Below, piece by piece: positions 8,413 through 16,608 of a DNA stretch of 64,000 bases. Source of the stretch: Treponema denticola (GTDB taxonomy: Bacteria > Spirochaetota > Spirochaetia > Treponematales > Treponemataceae); NCBI RefSeq assembly GCF_024181405.1, contig NZ_CP051302.1:744001-808000 (forward strand). Reading direction: 5' to 3'. The position numbers and the translations under genes were made by a program. Position 1 is the first letter of the stretch. Each line of letters begins with the position of its first letter. Below the pieces are notes generated by a model. It was given only the letters and a program-made list of their open reading frames with translations, had not been told where the DNA came from and did no database searches.

Positions 8413-11142
8413 ATGAGCGAAAAATTGCAGGCGATTGAATTGGAAAAATCTTATAATCCTAAAGAATTTGAAGAGCGTATTTATTCCTTTTGGGAAGCCA
8501 ATAAGTGCTTTAGCCCGATAAAAAAGAAAAACACAAAAAGTAACTTTACTGTCGTCATTCCTCCGCCCAATGTTACGGGCGTTCTCCATGTAGGCCATGC
8601 CCTTGATGAAACCTTGCAGGACGTAATTGTCCGTTACCACCGCATGAAAGGGGACGAAACCCTTTGGATTCCCGGAACCGATCATGCAGGTATTGCCACT
8701 CAATCCGTTGTAGAAAAAAAACTGAAGGCCGAAGGCAAAAACCGCCGCGACCTCGGACGGGAAGCTTTTATCGAAAAGGTATGGGAAGTTAAAAATGAAC
8801 ATCACTCGATTATAACAAAGCAGCTCCGCAAAATGGGAGTTTCGGTTGATTGGGATAGGGAACGCTTTACCTTAGATGAGGGACTTTCTCAGGCTGTAAG
8901 AGAGGTCTTTGTTTCTTTATATGAACAGGGGCTAATCTATCAGGGAAATTACCTTGTAAACTGGTGCCCTTCATGCGGTACCGCAATTTCCGATGATGAG
9001 GTCGAACATGAAGACCGAAAGGGCGGCATGTACCATATTTATTATAAATTGGCAGACGGGGCAGTTTTACAAAATGAAGCCGGCGAAAAAATACAAGAAA
9101 TAGAAATTGCAACTACCCGCCCTGAAACCCTTTTGGGTGATACCGCCATAGCCGTTCATCCCGAAGACCCACGCTATGCATCCATCATAGGAAAAGAAGT
9201 AATTATCCCTCTCGCAAATAGGAAAATTCCTGTAATTGCCGATTCCTATGTCGATAAAGAATTCGGAACGGGGGTTGTAAAGATAACTCCTGCCCATGAC
9301 CCCAATGACTGGGAGGTAGGTAAAAGGCATAATCTTCCCGTTCTAAATATCTTAAACCCCGACGGAACATTAAACGATGCCGTTCCCGAAAAATACCGAG
9401 GCCTTTCAACGGAAAAAGCACGCAAGGCCGTTATCGAAGATTTGGAAGCTCTGGGCCTTTTTAAAAATGAAGAAAAAATAAAGCATGCAGTAGGCTGCTG
9501 TTACCGCTGCCATACAAGTATAGAGCCCTATGTTTCAAAACAATGGTTTGTAAAAATGCAGCCCTTGGCTCAAAAAGCCTTAGATGCATGGAAAAAAGGC
9601 GATGTTGTTTTTTATCCTCAAAAATGGGAGAACACCTATGCTCACTGGATGAACAATATCCGTGACTGGTGTATTTCCCGTCAGCTTTGGTGGGGGCATC
9701 GTATTCCTGTTTGGTATTGTGCCGATTGCGGAAAAACTATCGTAAGCCGAACGGATATTACGGAATGTCCTCACTGTAAGTCAAAAAACATAAAGCAGGA
9801 TGAGGACGTTTTGGACACTTGGTTTTCAAGCTGGCTTTGGCCTTTTTCAACCCTCGGCTGGCCCGAAAAAACCGAAGACCTTGCACGGTTTTTCCCGACA
9901 TCGGCCCTTGTTACGGGACACGATATAATTTTCTTTTGGGTAGCAAGAATGATAATGGCTTCCTTGCAGTTTACGGGCAAGGCTCCTTTTAAAGATATTT
10001 TTATTCACGGTTTGGTTCGGGATAAACAAGGCCGCAAGATGAGTAAGAGCTTGGGAAACGGTATTGACCCCCTTGTAGCTATCGAAGAGTTTGGGTCTGA
10101 CGCCATGAAGTTCACCCTTACCTTTATGTGCGGTTCTCAAAGTCAGGACTTTTTAATCGACATGGAAAGTTTTAAGCTCGGCTCAAAATTTGCAAACAAG
10201 GTTTGGAACGCTTCCCGATATATTTTAGGAAACCTTGCAGGCAGAACAATTGTGCCCGTCGTACGGGACGGCAGCCAAAACAGCTTAAAAGAACTTGACC
10301 GCTGGATTTATCATGAACTAAACGAGGCGGCTCAAACGGTTCGCTCAAGCCTTGATTCTTACCGTTATAATGAGGCCGCTCAAAAGGTTTACGAATTCTT
10401 TTGGAATAATTTTTGTGATTGGTATGTTGAAGGTACTAAACTTTCTTTTAAGTATGGGGACGAAAAAGAGAAGGATAGGGCGGCTTCGGTACTCCTTGCC
10501 GTTTTGGAAGAATCCTTACGCCTGCTTCATCCGTTTTTAGCCTTTGTTACCGAAGAGATTTATTCAAAGCTGCCCGGCAATTGTGCTGAAGGCGCCTTGC
10601 CTCGTGCCAAGATTTTAATGACTTCCGATTACCCCGAAGAAAAAAAAGAACGCATAGATGAGGCCGCCTCTATCCGTTTTAGGACCTTGCAGGAAATTGT
10701 CCGCAACATTAGAGCCTTACGGGCCGAATGCGGCATAGACCCTCAGTTAAAGCTTAAGGTTTCTCTTTATATTGAGAAAAACTCTCCTGCGGAAGCTGCC
10801 CGTGAAAATTCCGAAATAGTAGAAATGCTTTCAGGCCTTTCCGGTTTAGACTTTATCGATTCTCTTAAAGAAAAACCTGCCTCTTCAATCGGTGTAGTAG
10901 GAGCGGGCTTTGAGGCCTTTTTGATAACGGGAGATTCAATAGACATCGATCAATTAAAAAAGCGTTTTGAAAAAGAGCTTGAAAAAAATGAACAAAATGC
11001 TTCAAAGATAGACTCTAAGCTCAAAAACGAAAACTTCGTTAAAAACGCTCCTCTCGAGGTCATCGAAGGCGAAAAAGAAAAACACGCCGAATTTTTAAGG
11101 CGTATCGAAAAATTAAAAGGTTATTTGGAAGGAATGAGGTAG
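8413..11142 (+). CDS. valS: Valyl-tRNA synthetase
   Basis: Class I aminoacyl-tRNA synthetase charging tRNA-Val, 909 aa. The HIGH motif is HVGH (residues about 59-62, after PPPNVTGVL) and the KMSKS motif is KMSKS at about 542. The editing domain lies between them with TTRPETLLGDTA. Cysteine pairs (CPSC, CYRC, CADC/CPHC) may bind zinc. The C-terminal coiled-coil arm (SIDIDQLKKRFEKELEKN) is typical of ValRS. Start chosen at 8413, with TTGGAG 6 nt upstream; the TTG at 8401 is part of the ribosome site region. It follows a strong promoter and the GC-rich hairpin element. No T-box is present. Confidence 0.97.
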   Translation: MSEKLQAIELEKSYNPKEFEERIYSFWEANKCFSPIKKKNTKSNFTVVIPPPNVTGVLHVGHALDETLQDVIVRYHRMKGDETLWIPGTDHAGIATQSVVEKKLKAEGKNRRDLGREAFIEKVWEVKNEHHSIITKQLRKMGVSVDWDRERFTLDEGLSQAVREVFVSLYEQGLIYQGNYLVNWCPSCGTAISDDEVEHEDRKGGMYHIYYKLADGAVLQNEAGEKIQEIEIATTRPETLLGDTAIAVHPEDPRYASIIGKEVIIPLANRKIPVIADSYVDKEFGTGVVKITPAHDPNDWEVGKRHNLPVLNILNPDGTLNDAVPEKYRGLSTEKARKAVIEDLEALGLFKNEEKIKHAVGCCYRCHTSIEPYVSKQWFVKMQPLAQKALDAWKKGDVVFYPQKWENTYAHWMNNIRDWCISRQLWWGHRIPVWYCADCGKTIVSRTDITECPHCKSKNIKQDEDVLDTWFSSWLWPFSTLGWPEKTEDLARFFPTSALVTGHDIIFFWVARMIMASLQFTGKAPFKDIFIHGLVRDKQGRKMSKSLGNGIDPLVAIEEFGSDAMKFTLTFMCGSQSQDFLIDMESFKLGSKFANKVWNASRYILGNLAGRTIVPVVRDGSQNSLKELDRWIYHELNEAAQTVRSSLDSYRYNEAAQKVYEFFWNNFCDWYVEGTKLSFKYGDEKEKDRAASVLLAVLEESLRLLHPFLAFVTEEIYSKLPGNCAEGALPRAKILMTSDYPEEKKERIDEAASIRFRTLQEIVRNIRALRAECGIDPQLKLKVSLYIEKNSPAEAARENSEIVEMLSGLSGLDFIDSLKEKPASSIGVVGAGFEAFLITGDSIDIDQLKKRFEKELEKNEQNASKIDSKLKNENFVKNAPLEVIEGEKEKHAEFLRRIEKLKGYLEGMR

Positions 11143-11208
11143 AGATTTTTAACTGCAAGCGACTCAAGGAATGTGCAGTTTGGTTTAAAAATTTCTTATA
11201 AGGTGATT

Positions 11209-11250
11209 TAAGGGAGTTTATAAAAGCATCAGTTTTTATGGGCTCCCTTA
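11209..11250. terminator. Hairpin downstream of valS
   Basis: Arms TAAGGGAG and CTCCCTTA with partial pairing inside (TATAAAA/TTTTAT). No strong T-tract follows, so terminator function is only likely. The rest of the 11143-11333 gap shows no further structure. Confidence 0.45.
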
Positions 11251-11333
11251 AATATTATCGGTTCTCGAAACACCTCTTTATGTGGATAGGATCCATAAAA
11301 ATCAACATAGTTTTATAAATTTAATCTTTCGGC

Positions 11334-11362
11334 TTGACATAAATAAAATTATATGGTAAATT
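11334..11362 (+). promoter_or_regulatory. Promoter of the tetR cassette
   Basis: TTGACA (11334-11339), 17-nt spacer, TAAATT (11357-11362), overlapping the start of the palindromic operator. Confidence 0.75.
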
Positions 11363-11394
11363 ATGAATGAATAATTATAAATATTCATTCATAA
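11361..11394. promoter_or_regulatory. Probable TetR operator
   Basis: Perfect 13-bp inverted repeat (TTATGAATGAATA and its complement) around an 8-nt AT spacer. It starts at the -10 box and ends 10 nt before the tetR ATG. The position predicts autorepression of the whole cassette. Confidence 0.8.
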
Positions 11395-11404
11395 AGAGGT
11401 TGAA

Positions 11405-11983
11405 ATGGATAAAAAAGAAGAACTTTTGGCTAGTGCACATGCCATTTTTACAAAAAAGGGATATAAGGAAACAAATATTTCGGATATTACAAAATCAATA
11501 AATGTTGCAACAGGTTCTTTCTACAAATATTATTCTTCCAAAGAAGATATATTTTTAGAGGTTTACAAACTTGAAAATACGAGAGTGAGGCAATTAGTTA
11601 TGGAACATGTTGATTGGCAGCTGCCGATCGAATCGATTATTGAATCATTGTTTTTCGTAACTTCAAAACATTTATTTGGGAATAAGATAATGGCGGAATG
11701 GAGTAATCCCAAAATATCAAAGATTCTACGTAAATACTATTTTTCAGAACAAGGAAAAAAGGATAATCAATTTCACAATTTTTTGATGACTGTGATTGAT
11801 AAAAAAATGAAAGAATTAAAAATTAAGCCTCAATTAGCCGTTCAGTTAAAGAGGGTATATGAGTTTTTATATTATATTGATTGCCATGTAACGGATTCTG
11901 ATTTTGAAGGCTGCAGTGAAGTAATTAAACTTCTTACAGTATATTTTGTAAAAGGTTTGGTATATGAAAATTCCGCTAGATAA
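11405..11983 (+). CDS. TetR/AcrR-family regulator
   Basis: Ligand-responsive repressor, 192 aa. The N-terminal helix-turn-helix reads ISDITKSINVATGSFYKYY, followed by SSKEDIF, as in the family; the C-terminal two thirds is the variable ligand domain. AGAGG lies 5 nt before the ATG. The perfect palindrome between promoter and start suggests autoregulation. The gene and the next two are more AT-rich than valS and uvrB around them. They form a probable operon with a phosphatidyltransferase and a VOC protein, so the inducer may be lipid-like or an electrophile; that is inference. Confidence 0.9.
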   Translation: MDKKEELLASAHAIFTKKGYKETNISDITKSINVATGSFYKYYSSKEDIFLEVYKLENTRVRQLVMEHVDWQLPIESIIESLFFVTSKHLFGNKIMAEWSNPKISKILRKYYFSEQGKKDNQFHNFLMTVIDKKMKELKIKPQLAVQLKRVYEFLYYIDCHVTDSDFEGCSEVIKLLTVYFVKGLVYENSAR

Positions 11984-12007
11984 TATTTGTATTTAATGGG
12001 ATGTTCT

Positions 12008-12589
12008 ATGATATATAATAAAACTTTTGATATACAAAAAAAGATTTTTATCAATACCTTGACTTTATTAAGAATACCTCTTTCTATTATGTTTAATGTC
12101 ATGTTGTTATATGAAGAACGCAGACTCTTTCTTTACGGCATATTATTTTTGGTAATAGCTTTAACGGATTTTTTTGATGGAAAACTTGCCCGTTATTATA
12201 ATGTACAAAGTAGGCTAGGCGCTGTATTAGATGTTACAACCGACTTTTTCTTTATTTTTACTACAGCTTGTGTTATGTATAAACAAGGTTTGTTACCTGT
12301 AGGTATGATCATAATAATTTTAATTAAATTTACAGAATTTTGTATAACATCATATTTATTTGATAAAAAACTAAAAAAGAATAAATTATTATTTTTCGAT
12401 AAAATAGGCCGTTTTGTTGCCGTTATATTATATTCAATTCCGATTATAATATTAATATTACATGCATTATTGAACAAATATCTGTTTAATGTTATTTTGC
12501 TTTGCGTATATATAACGATAGGATTTTTATCTATTCTTTCATTTTATGCAAGAGTAAGTAAAATAATTCGATATAAAATTAAGATATAA
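12008..12589 (+). CDS. CDP-alcohol phosphatidyltransferase family membrane protein
   Basis: Integral membrane enzyme that transfers a phosphatidyl group from a CDP-linked lipid to an alcohol. The signature D-x2-D-G-x2-A-R-x8-G-x3-D-x3-D is complete (begins DFFDGKLAR, ends GAVLDVTTD). About six hydrophobic segments. Three ATG/TTG starts lie within 21 bp of the tetR stop; 12008 is preferred because GGGA precedes it, but 11996 is possible. Very AT-rich. The acceptor alcohol (glycerol phosphate, inositol, choline or serine) cannot be told from the motif. It is likely co-transcribed with tetR. Confidence 0.88.
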   Translation: MIYNKTFDIQKKIFINTLTLLRIPLSIMFNVMLLYEERRLFLYGILFLVIALTDFFDGKLARYYNVQSRLGAVLDVTTDFFFIFTTACVMYKQGLLPVGMIIIILIKFTEFCITSYLFDKKLKKNKLLFFDKIGRFVAVILYSIPIIILILHALLNKYLFNVILLCVYITIGFLSILSFYARVSKIIRYKIKI

Positions 12590-12626
12590 GTTTCAAATGG
12601 AACCAACAAAATAAGAGAGGTAAATA

Positions 12627-13010
12627 ATGCGAATAGAGCATATAGCAATGTATGTAAATGATATTGAAAATGCAAAGAATTTTTTTATTAAATATTTTAA
12701 AGCAAATTCCAGTGACGGTTATCACAATAAAACGACGAATTTTCGTTCTTATTTTTTGACTTTCGATGATGGAGCAAGGCTTGAACTTATGAATCATCAT
12801 GATATGCAGGATCCGAATAAGGAAATTCGAAGGACAGGCTTAAGTCATGTTGCATTTAGTGTGGGTTCAAAAAAAATGGTAGATGAATTAACACAAATTT
12901 TACAAAATGACGGATACAAAGTTTTATCGGGTCCAAGAACAACCGGAGACGGATATTATGAAAGCTGTATCATCGGTCCCGAAGGCAACCAAATCGAGAT
13001 AACTGTTTAA
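12627..13010 (+). CDS. VOC (glyoxalase/bleomycin-resistance) family protein
   Basis: Small 127-aa protein of the vicinal-oxygen-chelate fold with two beta-alpha-beta-beta-beta modules. Metal-ligand candidates are His5 (MRIEHIAMYV), Glu in ARLELMN, His in LSHVAFSVG and Glu in NQIEITV, the H-E-H-E pattern of glyoxalase-like enzymes. AGAGAGG lies 6-7 nt before the ATG. The substrate is unknown: lactoylglutathione lyase, dioxygenase and resistance-protein functions share this pattern. Third gene of the TetR-controlled AT-rich cassette. Confidence 0.87.
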   Translation: MRIEHIAMYVNDIENAKNFFIKYFKANSSDGYHNKTTNFRSYFLTFDDGARLELMNHHDMQDPNKEIRRTGLSHVAFSVGSKKMVDELTQILQNDGYKVLSGPRTTGDGYYESCIIGPEGNQIEITV

Positions 13011-13026
13011 TTTTTAAAATGATAAC

Positions 13027-13104
13027 TTATCTACTCTCGGTTCCTATTTTCATATCAAGTCTCCATTGCGGAGGCTTGCCGTCATCGCCCCAATATTCAT
13101 CCAT
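13027..13104 (-). pseudogene. Orphan C-terminal coding fragment after uvrB
   Basis: A short frame on the minus strand encodes about 25 residues from an internal ATG (MDEYWGDDGKPP..., ending MKIGTESR). The same frame is open back to about 13136 without a start codon or ribosome site, then meets a stop inside the uvrB 3' end. The composition looks protein-coding. It is probably the remnant tail of a lost gene. I do not recognise the family. Confidence 0.3.
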
Positions 13105-13135
13105 TGAAATAATCTTATCGTCTTCAATTTTCTCC

Positions 13136-15124
13136 TTAACTTCCTATCCGCTTTACTTCTTCTATCTTGTCTCTTATGACTGCGGCTTCTTCAAACATGA
13201 GCATGTCGGCATATTCGGCCATTTGAGCTTCAAGTTTTTTGATAAGTTTTTTTCTGTCGGCAGGGTTTAAAATGTTTAGGCTGTTGATAAGGGGGCCGGC
13301 TTCTGCAAGGGCTGCTTCTTTTTTAATTTCATTTTCCCGCGTTAAAATATCTTCAATCGCTTTTTTGATTGTCTTGGGTGTTATACCGTGTTCCTTGTTA
13401 TAGGCTTCCTGAATAGCACGGCGGCGGTTTGTTTCTTCGATGGTTTCTTTCATGGCATCGCTTATCCTGTCGGCATACATAACTACCTTACCGTTTTCGT
13501 TTCTGGCTGCCCGTCCTACAATCTGAATAAGACTTGTAGTAGAACGCAAAAAACCTATCTTATCTGCATCGAGAATTCCGATAAAAGAAACCTCGGGTAA
13601 GTCGATGCCTTCTCTTAAAAGGTTGATTCCTATAAGCACATCAAATTCCCCTGCACGCAAGCCCTTTAGAATTTCGACGCGCTCAATCGTTTCAACTTCG
13701 CTGTGGATATATTTTACTTTGAGGCCGAGCCCTGTAAGATAATCGGTTAAGTCTTCCGCCATTTTTTTTGTAAGAGTTAAAATGAGACTGCGTTCGTTTA
13801 GGGCAATACGTTTTTTTACCTCCCCGTAAATATGCTCCATCTGGCCCTCGCTTTTATGAATCTCGATTATCGGATCCAAAAGGCCTGTAGGGCGTATTAC
13901 TTGTTCGACAATGCGGGTTGAGTATTTTATTTCTTTAGGGCCGGGGGTTGCGGAAACAAAAACGGCTTGATTGAGCATCTTTTCAAATTCGTCGATTTTT
14001 AAGGGGCGGTTATCTAAGGCACACGGAAGACGGAAACCGAAGTCTACAAGATTTTGTTTGCGGCTGCGGTCGCCTTCGTACATTGCTCCCACTTGAGGAA
14101 ATGTTACATGGCTTTCATCCATGAACAATAAAAAGTCATCGGGAAAATAATGAAAGAGGGTAGCGGGAGGCTCTCCGGGTTTCCGGTTTGCGATTGGGGC
14201 CGAGTAGTTTTCGATGCCGGGGCAATAACCCATTTCGGAAAGCATTTCGATATCGTATTCGGTGCGGGTTTTTAGCCTTTCTGCTTCAAGGAGTTTTCCT
14301 TCCTTATCTAAAACATTCAGCCTTTCTTCCAATTCATTTTTTATTCTTTCAAGAGCATTGGGGATTGCATCTTCGGGCATTACAAAGTGTTTTGCAGGAT
14401 AAATGGAAAGCTCTTCGTATTCCTGTATTACCTCACCCGAAATCGGATTGAATTTTCTGATGCGTACAATTTCTTCCCAATCGAATTCAAGGCGGTAGGC
14501 ATCTTCCATGTAGGCCGGAAAAATTTCCATAACATCGCCTTTGACGCGGAAGCGGCCTCTTTCAAGAACTGCATCGTTTCTTTCGTATTGTAAACTTATC
14601 AACTGTTTTTTTAATTTTTCGATTTCGATGTTTACTCCCTTTTCTATGGTTATGCGCAAGTCTCGCCACGATTCGGGAAGTCCTAAACCGTAAATGCATG
14701 AAACGGTGGAAACGACGATTACATCTCGGCGTTCCATAAGGCTGAATGTTGCAGATAGGCGGAGGCGGTCGATCTCGTCATTTATTGAAGCGTCTTTTTC
14801 TATATAAAGGTCGCGTGCGGGAACATAGGCTTCAGGCTGATAGTAGTCGTAATATGAAACAAAGTATTCGACGGCATTTTCAGGAAAAAAGGTTTTAAAT
14901 TCCCTGTAAAGCTGGGCGGCAAGGGTTTTGTTGTGGCTTATGATTAGGGTCGGCTTTTGTACGGCTTGAATAATATTTGCCATTGTAAAAGTTTTTCCCG
15001 ATCCCGTAACACCTTTGAGCGTTTGAAATTTGTCGCCTGCAATTATTCCGTCTGAAAGAGCCTTGATAGCTTCTCCCTGATCTCCTGAAGGTTTATAATC
15101 CGAAATAAGTTTAAACTGCTTCAT
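13136..15124 (-). CDS. uvrB: UvrABC excision nuclease subunit B
   Basis: Damage-verifying helicase of nucleotide excision repair, 662 aa. Walker A is GVTGSGKT near residue 40; the beta-hairpin region reads YYDYYQPEAYVP; the Walker B box is MDESHVT; helicase motif VI is QIVGRAARN. The C-terminal UVR domain that binds UvrC is present (MLMFEEAAVIRDKIEEVK). The start lies 1 nt after the nnr stop, with AGG upstream inside nnr, so translation is likely coupled. Last gene of a leftward three-gene run (RNB nuclease, Nnr, UvrB). Confidence 0.97.
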   Translation of the reverse strand: MKQFKLISDYKPSGDQGEAIKALSDGIIAGDKFQTLKGVTGSGKTFTMANIIQAVQKPTLIISHNKTLAAQLYREFKTFFPENAVEYFVSYYDYYQPEAYVPARDLYIEKDASINDEIDRLRLSATFSLMERRDVIVVSTVSCIYGLGLPESWRDLRITIEKGVNIEIEKLKKQLISLQYERNDAVLERGRFRVKGDVMEIFPAYMEDAYRLEFDWEEIVRIRKFNPISGEVIQEYEELSIYPAKHFVMPEDAIPNALERIKNELEERLNVLDKEGKLLEAERLKTRTEYDIEMLSEMGYCPGIENYSAPIANRKPGEPPATLFHYFPDDFLLFMDESHVTFPQVGAMYEGDRSRKQNLVDFGFRLPCALDNRPLKIDEFEKMLNQAVFVSATPGPKEIKYSTRIVEQVIRPTGLLDPIIEIHKSEGQMEHIYGEVKKRIALNERSLILTLTKKMAEDLTDYLTGLGLKVKYIHSEVETIERVEILKGLRAGEFDVLIGINLLREGIDLPEVSFIGILDADKIGFLRSTTSLIQIVGRAARNENGKVVMYADRISDAMKETIEETNRRRAIQEAYNKEHGITPKTIKKAIEDILTRENEIKKEAALAEAGPLINSLNILNPADRKKLIKKLEAQMAEYADMLMFEEAAVIRDKIEEVKRIGS

Positions 15125-15125
15125 A

Positions 15126-16595
15126 TTATTTTACCTGTCGTGCCGCTTCTAATTTTTCCAAATTTTTAATGAGCTTGCTTGCCGTTAAGCTATAGCTTGC
15201 TCCTGCATTTTGAGAAGCAAGGCTGTGGGCGAGACTCCCCGTAATTGCAGCATCAAGAGGCTTATAGCCTTGGGCCAAGAGGGAGCATATAAGACCTGTA
15301 AGCACATCGCCTGAACCCGCCTTTGAAAGAGAGGGAGAACCCAGAGTGTTGATAAATATTTTTCCGTTATGGGCTATTAAGGTATTAGCTCCCTTTAGTA
15401 CAAGTACAAGCTTAGGAAATTTTTTTGAAAAACTTAAGGCCGATGGAAAGCGTTTTTTTTGTATTTCTTCAATGCTTAAATTTCCCAAACCGGTGATATT
15501 TAAAAGTGAAGAAAATTCTTTTGGGTGAGGAGTTAAAACGGCAGCACTTAATTCGGGTAAGATTTTTTTTAGTTCGGCATAATAAAAGACATCCGCATCT
15601 AAGACCATGGGTATTGATTGTGTTTCCTTTATTTTTAGAATAGAAAAAAGTTCATCGTTTTTTCTTCCAAGTCCTTGACCTATTGCGATGCTTGTAAATT
15701 TTTTAACATTGAATTTGCCGGCTTCGAATTTGCCGTCATACATAAAATCGGCTTTTAGGTTTTTAGGCCTTTCCCGATTTTCTCCTATCAATGTTACAAG
15801 GCCTGCACCGAATTCCAAGGCGGCAGAAGCTGCCAAAAGTGCTGCCCCGTTTTTTTCTCCTACAATTATTCCTGCATGACCGAAGCTTCCCTTATGGGTG
15901 TTTTGTTTTTTTCTTGAAGGGAGAAGCATATCTTCTTTTTCGAGTAAAAAAACATTTGGCTTTTCGTTTTGCTCGTAGGATGAGCGGGGGAGGCCTAGGT
16001 CTATCACCTCGATTTTTCCCGTAATATCTTTTGCCTCATCCGAATAAAAGGCCTGCTTTAAGGCTCCCATCGAAAAGGTCATGTTACATAGAATTGCATT
16101 GGGGCTTGCTTCTCCGTCAAGGTTTAAGCCGCTCGGTATATCGCAGGCTATCTTAAAGGCCTTGACCTTATTTATCTTCTCTATTGTTTTTTTATCTTCG
16201 GCTTTTAAAAGTCCTTTTAAGCCGGTGCCCAAAAATGCATCAAAAAGAATATCGGATTCGGGCAAGATGTTTTTAGCCGTCCTTATATTTAAGGCCTTTA
16301 ACCTTTCGTATTGTAGTTTACATAATTCAGACTTCGGCTCTTTTAAAATTATGACATGAAGATTAAAATCATCGGCTAAGATTCTTGCAAGGGCGAGCCC
16401 GTCTCCGCCGTTGTCGCCCGAACCGCAGACAATCTGTAGAGTTTTTTTTGCATCGCCTTTTTTAAAAGGAAAAAGATTTTTAATTTTTTCCGCTGAACCG
16501 CGGGCTGCGTTTTCCATTAAGATTCCGTTTTTTAAATTAAAATCTTCTTCGGCCCTTTTATCCAATTCCCTTAAAGAATAAAAAACATTTTGCAT
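15126..16595 (-). CDS. nnr: Bifunctional NAD(P)H-hydrate epimerase/dehydratase
   Basis: Repairs hydrated NAD(P)H. The N-terminal half is the YjeF/NnrE epimerase domain (GSGDNGGDGLALAR binding loop, FDAFLGTGLKG). The C-terminal half is the ribokinase-like NnrD ADP/ATP-dependent dehydratase, with LTPHPKEFSSLL and the catalytic loop KAGSGDVLTG. About 489 aa, normal for the fused protein. Start set at 16595, where AAAGGA precedes the ATG; a longer frame reaching 16622 overlaps the upstream gene and has no ribosome site. It lies 13 nt downstream of the RNB-exonuclease stop. Confidence 0.93.
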   Translation of the reverse strand: MQNVFYSLRELDKRAEEDFNLKNGILMENAARGSAEKIKNLFPFKKGDAKKTLQIVCGSGDNGGDGLALARILADDFNLHVIILKEPKSELCKLQYERLKALNIRTAKNILPESDILFDAFLGTGLKGLLKAEDKKTIEKINKVKAFKIACDIPSGLNLDGEASPNAILCNMTFSMGALKQAFYSDEAKDITGKIEVIDLGLPRSSYEQNEKPNVFLLEKEDMLLPSRKKQNTHKGSFGHAGIIVGEKNGAALLAASAALEFGAGLVTLIGENRERPKNLKADFMYDGKFEAGKFNVKKFTSIAIGQGLGRKNDELFSILKIKETQSIPMVLDADVFYYAELKKILPELSAAVLTPHPKEFSSLLNITGLGNLSIEEIQKKRFPSALSFSKKFPKLVLVLKGANTLIAHNGKIFINTLGSPSLSKAGSGDVLTGLICSLLAQGYKPLDAAITGSLAHSLASQNAGASYSLTASKLIKNLEKLEAARQVK

Positions 16596-16608
16596 AAGTC
16601 CTTTCCCT

